This document shows positions 1-3,503 of a DNA stretch of 6,024 nt, piece by piece. Within the stretch, counting starts at the first letter, position 1; each line of letters begins with the position of its first letter. This stretch comes from Lentisphaerota bacterium (GTDB lineage Bacteria; Verrucomicrobiota; Kiritimatiellia; JAAZAB01). The stretch lies in assembly GCA_016199105.1 (NCBI GenBank), contig JACQHI010000405.1, positions 1 through 6,024 on the forward strand. Direction: 5' to 3'. A program made the position numbers and the translations under genes. The notes beneath the pieces were generated by a model that was not told the DNA's origin, did not search any database, and saw only the letters and a list, made by a program, of their open reading frames with translations.

Positions 1-501
1 CACCTGGGCCTGGCCGCCCATCACCGGAAGGCGGGCCGTACCGGACCTTCGGCCTTTCACCTCGACCGCGCGCAGCGGTATGCCGTTCTCTTCCGGAGGG
101 TTTGTTCCGCGCACATCGGCGCCGACGGGCAGCCCTATTATCTCTGGCCCTTCGCCGACTACTACGAACGCCATGCCGACGATGTCGGCCATGCCAACTA
201 CAATGTCCTGTTTGCCGGCGCCTGCCATCGGGAAAACATGGTGTTCACCGCTGCGGACATGGCCGCCTTCCGCGGAACGTTCCGCCGGATCCTTACCGGG
301 GACGGACGGGTGCCCCACCGGATGATTGACGGCACCGACCTTGACAACGTGTCCGATTGCGTACACTACTGGCATTTGCTGGACATCGACGATCCCGCCT
401 TGCTCGCCCGGAGCCTCGCCTATTACTCCCGCAATCGCGATTCCATCCTGGATCTGGTCACGATCGGCTTTGTCCTGCATTCGCTGGGCCGGCTGGTCTG
501 A
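1..501 (+). CDS. C-terminal part of an alpha/alpha-toroid-like protein (5'-partial)
   Basis: Frame 1 is open from the first base to the TGA at 499-501, giving 166 residues, so the gene starts upstream of the window. The first in-frame ATG is at 238, but the sequence before it already looks like real protein (YYLWPFADYYER at fragment residues 46-57), so 238 is not taken as the start. The fragment is helical and rich in aromatic residues and histidine. DVGHANYNVLFAGA (61-74), followed by an 'F-x-x-x-D-M-x-x-F' helix and later HYWHLLD (122-128), resembles the hairpin repeats of six-hairpin (alpha/alpha toroid) carbohydrate-active proteins, in which an acidic-x-x-His-Ala segment lines the cavity. 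This is pattern recognition only; I cannot name a family, substrate or catalytic residue. No signal peptide can be judged because the N-terminus is missing. The gene runs convergently into the PpiC lipoprotein gene with a 2-nt gap. Coding is confident; function is weakly supported. Confidence 0.75.
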   Translation, partial: HLGLAAHHRKAGRTGPSAFHLDRAQRYAVLFRRVCSAHIGADGQPYYLWPFADYYERHADDVGHANYNVLFAGACHRENMVFTAADMAAFRGTFRRILTGDGRVPHRMIDGTDLDNVSDCVHYWHLLDIDDPALLARSLAYYSRNRDSILDLVTIGFVLHSLGRLV

Positions 502-503
502 CG

Positions 504-1601
504 TCATGGGGCGCCGGCCGGGGCTTCCGGCTTCGCTGCCGGAGACAGGGAAGGATCCGTATATGTGACGGGGATTTTCTCCTTCAGCGCCTTGAGCAAC
601 GCATCCATCTTCTCCCTCCCCATCCGGTTCTTCAGGTTGGCGACAATGCGTTCCCGGGCTTCCTCCCGGGACAACGCGCGCTCCGGCGTATGCTCCAGCA
701 TCTGGATGACGTGAAATCCGAATTGGGTTTCCACGACCTGGCTGAGCTCGTTGGTTTTCAGACCGAACGCCGCCTGCTCGAAAGGGGGCACCATCTGACC
801 GCGCTTAAACATGCCCAGGTCCCCGCCCTGCGCTTTGCTGGGGCAATCCGATTTCTCGCGCGCGAGCGCCGCGAAATCGGCGCCCTCCGCCAGTTGCTTG
901 CGGATCGACTCCGCCTCCTGCTTCCGGGCCGCCTTCTCCGCGACGGTGTTCGTCGCGGCCACGGTCAGCAGAATGTGCCGCGCCCGGGCGGTTTCCGGCG
1001 TCTGAAACTCCGCCTTCTTTTCCTCGTAAATGGCGGCGACCTGTTCTTCCGTCGGTTCGGCCAGATCCAGCAGTTTTTCCAGTCTGAGTTGTTCGCGAAT
1101 CATGGACTCGAACTGCCCCGCCGTCAGCCCTCCCTGCTGGAGCAACTGCTCGAAGGCCGCCGGATCGGGCATTTTGGATTTGATTTGTTCGACCTCTTTC
1201 CGGACCGTTTCGTCCGAAACGGCGATCTGCTTCGCATCGCACTCGGCCCTGATCAGCGCCCGCATCGCGAGATTGTCCAGAATCCGCGGTTTTAACCCCT
1301 CCTTGTTCCGTTCGATCTGGCGATCGGGCATGCCGCGCTGGCGCATGTTGGCCTCCGCCTGCCGTAATTCGCGATCCAAGTCCTGCTGGGTGATGACTTG
1401 GTCTCCCACCCGAACCAAAACGGGGGTGGCGTTCGACTCCGCCACCGCCGGTGTGGCCGGGCCCGGCGCCGGAATGGCCGCCGTCACGGCGACGTTCGAG
1501 GTCGCCGCGACGGGAACGGCGGGCGGCGGCGGCACAGGACTGCGGCAGGCGGAAATGGCGGCAAGTCCGACGATCAGGGGAATCCATTGAATCTGGCGCA
1601 T
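504..1601 (-). CDS. PpiC-type (parvulin) peptidyl-prolyl cis-trans isomerase lipoprotein, SurA/PrsA-like
   Basis: This 365-residue protein should catalyse cis-trans isomerisation of X-Pro bonds and assist folding of exported proteins in the periplasm. The N-terminus is a lipoprotein signal: M-R-Q, a hydrophobic stretch, then lipobox I-S-A-C with the acylated cysteine at 19. Arg at +2, not Asp, suggests outer-membrane sorting if Lol rules apply. Residues 22-60 are a Pro/Ala/Val-rich linker. A SurA-N-like helical domain follows (VLVRVGDQVITQQDLD at 61-76, helices to about 200). The parvulin domain spans about 206-303, with RARHILL at 207-212, GADFAALAREKS at 240-251, GGDLGMFKRGQMVPPFE at 259-275 and FGFHVIQMLE at 294-303. 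The C-tail is again Pro/Ala-rich. There is one rotamase domain, unlike SurA with two, so the layout is closer to PrsA or single-domain chaperone lipoproteins. The start is fixed by the signal peptide and by AAAGGAA 7 nt upstream of ATG. Confidence 0.93.
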   Translation of the reverse strand: MRQIQWIPLIVGLAAISACRSPVPPPPAVPVAATSNVAVTAAIPAPGPATPAVAESNATPVLVRVGDQVITQQDLDRELRQAEANMRQRGMPDRQIERNKEGLKPRILDNLAMRALIRAECDAKQIAVSDETVRKEVEQIKSKMPDPAAFEQLLQQGGLTAGQFESMIREQLRLEKLLDLAEPTEEQVAAIYEEKKAEFQTPETARARHILLTVAATNTVAEKAARKQEAESIRKQLAEGADFAALAREKSDCPSKAQGGDLGMFKRGQMVPPFEQAAFGLKTNELSQVVETQFGFHVIQMLEHTPERALSREEARERIVANLKNRMGREKMDALLKALKEKIPVTYTDPSLSPAAKPEAPAGAP

Positions 1602-1608
1602 CGTTTGT

Positions 1609-1615
1609 TTCCTTT
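1609..1615 (-). promoter_or_regulatory. Shine-Dalgarno site of the PpiC lipoprotein gene
   Basis: On the minus strand AAAGGAA lies 7 nt before the ATG at 1601. It supports that start. It contrasts with the two plus-strand genes (1923 and 3504), which show no comparable purine-rich site. Confidence 0.7.
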
Positions 1616-1620
1616 AGATA

Positions 1621-1638
1621 GCCCGGCGGCCGCCGGGC
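1621..1638. repeat. 18-nt perfect GC palindrome upstream of the PpiC lipoprotein gene
   Basis: GCCCGGCGGCCGCCGGGC reads identically on both strands. It has no loop, so as RNA it would fold only by opening the central bases; as DNA it is a candidate dyad protein-binding site. It lies just outside the SD site of the lipoprotein gene, inside its presumed leader. No T-tract follows on the minus strand, so it is not an intrinsic terminator. Confidence 0.5.
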
Positions 1639-1668
1639 GGGTTGGGTGCGTGTCCGTGAATGCCGTCC

Positions 1669-1711
1669 CGCCTGCAATCCGCCAATCGGCGGATAACACT
1701 GCGGGCAGGCG
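1669..1711. repeat. Two-level hairpin in the lipoprotein gene leader
   Basis: The outer stem pairs CGCCTGC (1669-1675) with GCAGGCG (1705-1711). Inside it ATCCGCC (1677-1683) pairs perfectly with GGCGGAT (1688-1694) around an AATC loop. A competing pairing of CCCGC (1667-1671) with GCGGG (1701-1705) is also possible. If the candidate minus promoter is used, this structure lies in the lipoprotein mRNA leader; otherwise it is a palindromic repeat. Confidence 0.5.
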
Positions 1712-1734
1712 AATGGAGAGAACGTATCGCTCAA
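1712..1734 (+). repeat. Direct repeat of the central segment of the AATCATT element
   Basis: AATGGAGAG then TATCGCTCAA, separated by 4 nt, recurs at 1801-1824 as AATGGAGAG then TATCGCTCAA separated by 5 nt. The second copy is the unpaired centre of the 81-nt inverted repeat. The 19 identical bases around a variable core suggest a duplicated piece of the element or a repeated binding site. The first copy overlaps the candidate minus-strand -10. Confidence 0.6.
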
Positions 1735-1749
1735 GCGAAGCGAAGTCAA
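1721..1749 (-). promoter_or_regulatory. Candidate sigma70-type promoter for the PpiC lipoprotein gene
   Basis: On the minus strand TTGACT (1749-1744) is followed after 17 nt by TACGTT (1726-1721). The -35 matches five of six consensus bases but the -10 only three. Transcription would start near 1714 and give a leader of about 110 nt containing the two-level hairpin and the GC palindrome. The consensus is borrowed from other bacteria, so this is tentative. Confidence 0.3.
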
Positions 1750-1768
1750 GGCCGGCAATTCAAACGCT

Positions 1769-1796
1769 TTGACATAATCATTTACATCAGAATCAT
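1769..1796 (+). promoter_or_regulatory. Candidate sigma70-type promoter for the lipid kinase gene
   Basis: TTGACA (1769-1774) is a perfect -35 match, followed after 16 nt by AATCAT (1791-1796), four of six to the -10 consensus. The -10 falls inside an AATCATT word of the inverted-repeat element, so the repeat may supply the promoter. The leader to the ATG at 1923 would be about 120 nt and would contain the rest of the element. The -35 boxes of the two divergent candidates are only about 20 nt apart. Confidence 0.3.
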
Positions 1797-1851
1797 TGGA
1801 AATGGAGAGGCGAATATCGCTCAAAATGATTTTGCCATCAATGATTTTGTC
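1771..1851. repeat. 81-nt imperfect inverted repeat made of paired AATCATT words (dispersed element, copy 1)
   Basis: The left arm starts GACATAATCATT and carries a second AATCATT at 1791-1797. The right arm, read on the minus strand from 1851, starts GACAAAATCATT and has its second AATCATT in register. Over 27 positions the two arms agree at 21, and both heptamers and the terminal GACA are conserved. The centre (about 1799-1823) is unpaired. A related sequence occurs at 5981-6024, colinear with the minus-strand reading of this copy. Two copies with shared ends and centre indicate a dispersed palindromic element rather than chance. There is no coding capacity. Confidence 0.75.
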
Positions 1852-1922
1852 GTGCTCCCCATACGGCTCCCGTATTTTCTGGTTTCCGGCTTCCCTCTCC
1901 TGTAAGCTTTTTCCCACAGCCC

Positions 1923-2915
1923 ATGAAAATACTTTGCGCGCTCAATCCCACGGCCGGCAGCGGAACGGCCCCCGAACGGTGGCCCCGCATCCAGGCCCTG
2001 TTCCAATCGCTTGGCATAGCCTACGATCTGCTGGCCGATCCGGACATCCGGCTCGGCCGGCAAGTGGCGGACCACCTGGAGGCCAAGGGCGTCTCCGCTT
2101 ACGAGGCCGTGGTCGGCATCGGGGGCGACGGAACGCACTCCGCGGTGATCAACGCCCTGCTCGACTATCGCGCCCGGCATTCCAATCTCCTGCTGCCCCC
2201 CTACGCCCTGATTCCCCTCGGCACCGGCAACGATATCGCCAAGTCGTTCGGGATCGATTCGCGGGACGACTTTTTCGCCGATGACCTGCGCCGCGCCGTG
2301 ACCGCCATTGTGCATGGCGCCGAGTATCTTCTCGACGCCGGCTTCACCGGCAAGGCCTGGTTCGTGGACGCCCTGACCATCGGCCTGGATTCCCACGTGC
2401 TCCGCGAGCATAACCGCCGAAAACGGCGGATGGGGCGCTTTCCCTGGCTCAAACGGCTGATCAAGGGCAATGTTCTCTATGTCCTGAGCATGGGCACGCG
2501 GTTCTGGAAGCAGGACCTCGTCCACGCGGACATCCGCGTGGACGGCCGGCCCTGGTATTCCGGCCCTCTCTTGAACCTGATCATCAACAATACCCGCGTG
2601 TATGGCGGTGAATTCGTTTTCTTCCCGAACGCCTACGCCAACGACGGCCTGCTGGATGTCATCCTGTTCACCGGCCACACTGATTATCTGAAAAAATATC
2701 TGCTCTCCTTCCGTCAGCAGCCCAGCCAGATTCGACGCATGGCCGATCATCTGGGGAAAGTCTCGCTCATCACGCAGGGCAAATCCATCGAGGTCGCCCT
2801 GTCCCGCCCGGAACGCGCCCAGATGGACGGAGAGGAGCTCCCCGCCGCCGGCCATTTCGCCGTCACCGTCATCCCCCACGCCATCCGCCTGAAGATTCCG
2901 GCGGAACCCGCATAG
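1923..2915 (+). CDS. Diacylglycerol-kinase-family lipid kinase (DAGK catalytic domain, YegS/DgkB-like)
   Basis: The protein has 330 residues, close to the usual 300-330 for soluble bacterial lipid kinases of this fold. It should transfer the gamma-phosphate of ATP to a lipid hydroxyl such as diacylglycerol, at the inner face of the membrane. The N-terminal nucleotide-binding domain shows NPTAGSG (8-14), GGDGT (67-71) and IPLGTGNDIAKSFG (97-110). The C-terminal beta-rich domain shows YGGEFVFFPNAYANDGLLDV (227-246), with the conserved Asp-Gly, and QMDGEELP (300-307), the family's Q-x-DGE element. There is no signal peptide or membrane span. The segment after GGDGT reads HSAVINAL; the usual bacterial 'NEV' is missing. 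'PLGTGND' resembles both eukaryotic and bacterial members. The lipid substrate cannot be read from sequence; sphingoid or other lipids are possible. The start at MKILCALNP fits the fold's first strand, but no clear SD site precedes it. Confidence 0.92.
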   Translation: MKILCALNPTAGSGTAPERWPRIQALFQSLGIAYDLLADPDIRLGRQVADHLEAKGVSAYEAVVGIGGDGTHSAVINALLDYRARHSNLLLPPYALIPLGTGNDIAKSFGIDSRDDFFADDLRRAVTAIVHGAEYLLDAGFTGKAWFVDALTIGLDSHVLREHNRRKRRMGRFPWLKRLIKGNVLYVLSMGTRFWKQDLVHADIRVDGRPWYSGPLLNLIINNTRVYGGEFVFFPNAYANDGLLDVILFTGHTDYLKKYLLSFRQQPSQIRRMADHLGKVSLITQGKSIEVALSRPERAQMDGEELPAAGHFAVTVIPHAIRLKIPAEPA

Positions 2916-2937
2916 ATTCGTCTGCGACGAATCTATG
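2911..2937. terminator. Perfect 12-bp hairpin overlapping the lipid kinase stop codon
   Basis: CATAGATTCGTC (2911-2922) pairs perfectly with GACGAATCTATG (2926-2937) around a TGC loop. The TAG stop (2913-2915) lies inside the left arm. No T-run follows directly, so it is not a classical intrinsic terminator. It could be a terminator, an mRNA 3'-end stabiliser or a REP-type palindrome. The perfect pairing is plain; the function is inferred from position. Confidence 0.45.
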
Positions 2938-2941
2938 TATG

Positions 2942-2971
2942 GGATTTTTCACGCCGGCGCGTGAAAAATCC
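2942..2971. terminator. Perfect 13-bp hairpin just downstream of the lipid kinase gene
   Basis: GGATTTTTCACGC (2942-2954) pairs perfectly with GCGTGAAAAATCC (2959-2971) around a CGGC loop. It begins 4 nt after the preceding hairpin. The T5/A5 block sits within the stem, and no T-run follows the stem on either strand. The tandem arrangement at a gene end suggests transcript-end formation, but a dispersed palindromic repeat is equally possible. Confidence 0.45.
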
Positions 2972-3033
2972 AGTCCGCGTAAAAAATCTGTTTTGCCACA
3001 TGCGGCACAAAAGTCACAAGAGGGAAGATCGTT

Positions 3034-3052
3034 TAGCCGCAAAAGAGGCGCA
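3034..3052 (+). repeat. GCAAAA-type short dispersed repeat, copy 1
   Basis: TAGCCGCAAAAGAGGCGCA is nearly identical to TAGTCGCAAAAAGGCGCA at 5924-5941, with one substitution and a small A/G-run difference. Both copies are in intergenic repeat zones on the same strand. Confidence 0.5.
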
Positions 3053-3082
3053 GGGACGAACAATTTTTACCACAGAGTCACT

Positions 3083-3094
3083 GAGGCACGGAGA
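3083..3094 (+). repeat. Left arm of a 12-nt inverted pair flanking the palindromic element
   Basis: GAGGCACGGAGA here is the exact reverse complement of TCTCCGTGCCTC at 3273-3284. The left arm is preceded by ACCACAGAGTCACT (3070-3083), purine-rich intergenic sequence of a kind I recall as a frequent repeat in environmental bacterial genomes (recollection, not checked). The two arms bracket the 99-nt palindrome. Confidence 0.5.
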
Positions 3095-3132
3095 ATGACA
3101 CAACTCCCCGCTTCCTCCCTACATTATAGAGT

Positions 3133-3231
3133 GTTGCCCGCATTTGGTGCCGGGTGTTGCCACGTCGGTCGCCTTACGGCCAAGTGGCCACTTGCAAAGC
3201 GACGTGGCGCCCTGCGCCAAATGCGGGCAAC
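3133..3231. repeat. 99-nt palindromic element with nested stems
   Basis: GTTGCCCGCATTTGG (3133-3147) pairs exactly with CCAAATGCGGGCAAC (3217-3231). Further in, GCCACGTCG (3159-3167) pairs with CGACGTGGC (3200-3208). The apex holds the perfect 14-nt palindrome CAAGTGGCCACTTG (3181-3194). The arms are separated by short internal mismatches. No protein-coding capacity or U-run is seen. Size and symmetry fit a MITE/REP-like non-autonomous repeat or a structured RNA; I cannot identify a family. Confidence 0.7.
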
Positions 3232-3272
3232 GATTGTCTTGAAGAGTACTCAGAGGAATTTTCTTCTCCGTG

Positions 3273-3284
3273 TCTCCGTGCCTC
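3273..3284 (-). repeat. Right arm of the 12-nt inverted pair
   Basis: TCTCCGTGCCTC is the exact reverse complement of 3083-3094. The upstream CTTCTCCGTG (3263-3272) contains a second CTCCGTG, so the arm has an internal short tandem repeat. Confidence 0.5.
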
Positions 3285-3314
3285 CCGCCAAGCGCGGGAC
3301 AAGTCCGTGGCTTG

Positions 3315-3331
3315 CCACGCGCCGCGCGTGG
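3315..3331. repeat. GC-rich hairpin with 7-bp stem
   Basis: CCACGCG (3315-3321) and CGCGTGG (3325-3331) pair perfectly around a CCG loop. CGTGG (3306-3310) can compete for pairing with CCACG (3315-3319). It is not followed by a T-run. It is one of several small palindromes in this spacer. Confidence 0.4.
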
Positions 3332-3382
3332 TGAATGTATTTGGTTTTGAGAGGAGCGTGTCGAGGGATTCGGGAAAAATCG

Positions 3383-3408
3383 TTCGCGTGGATTCGCGTC
3401 CATTCGCG
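3383..3408 (+). repeat. Three TTCGCG words at exact 10-nt spacing
   Basis: TTCGCG occurs at 3383, 3393 and 3403 with four-nt spacers TGGA and TCCA, about 100 nt before the glycogen synthase start. The exact 10-nt period places the words on nearly the same DNA face, so either a small tandem repeat or a set of protein sites is possible. I lean to a dispersed intergenic repeat. Confidence 0.45.
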
Positions 3409-3503
3409 GGCAGTCTCTTTCTCTCCGCTGCCTTGGTGTTTTTCGCGCGACGGTCTGTTTTCGATCTCGACGGCGGCCGGCCGTTTCATTATCTTTATCC
3501 CGA

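Larger units (their letters stand above)
1602..1922. other. Divergent intergenic region between the PpiC lipoprotein gene and the lipid kinase gene
   Basis: These 321 nt have no credible gene; open frames across them carry low-complexity or repeat-derived peptides. From left to right the region holds the lipoprotein SD site, an 18-nt GC palindrome, a two-level hairpin, a candidate minus promoter, a candidate plus promoter, and an 81-nt inverted-repeat element. A direct repeat (1712-1734 and 1801-1824) ties the promoter zone to the centre of that element. Base composition shifts from GC-rich near the lipoprotein gene to AT-rich between about 1755 and 1880, as expected for a promoter-bearing spacer. 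Confidence 0.7.
2916..3503. other. Repeat-rich intergenic region between lipid kinase and glycogen synthase genes
   Basis: These 588 nt contain no gene I can support. Short frames here encode Arg- and Ser-rich peptides running through the palindromes and look like repeat translations. The region holds two perfect hairpins at the kinase gene end, a GCAAAA-type repeat, a 12-nt inverted pair, a 99-nt palindromic element, small GC hairpins, and a 10-nt-periodic TTCGCG run. I found no convincing promoter for the downstream gene. CATTAT at 3487-3492 resembles a -10 but lacks a -35 and would leave almost no leader. Confidence 0.7.

Noticed and set aside
238..501. ATG at 238 as the start of a small 87-residue protein
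   Set aside because: The frame is open to the window edge and the upstream translation has the same aromatic, helical character, so the gene is 5'-truncated by the window.
357..1295. Plus-strand open frame of 312 codons opposite the lipoprotein
   Set aside because: Arg/Leu-rich shadow antisense to a well-supported gene and overlapping the end of the 1-501 gene in another frame.
805..1917. Minus-strand open frame of 370 codons overlapping the PpiC lipoprotein
   Set aside because: Its Arg/Gly-rich low-complexity translation is a frame-shifted shadow of the lipoprotein and its leader; its first part translates the AATCATT repeat.
1821..2879. Minus-strand open frame of 352 codons opposite the lipid kinase
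   Set aside because: Antisense to clear DAGK motifs, and its own translation shows no family signature.
2939..3334. Plus-strand 131-codon frame in the kinase-synthase spacer
   Set aside because: It runs through both the 13-bp hairpin and the 99-nt palindrome; basic low-complexity translation with no SD site.
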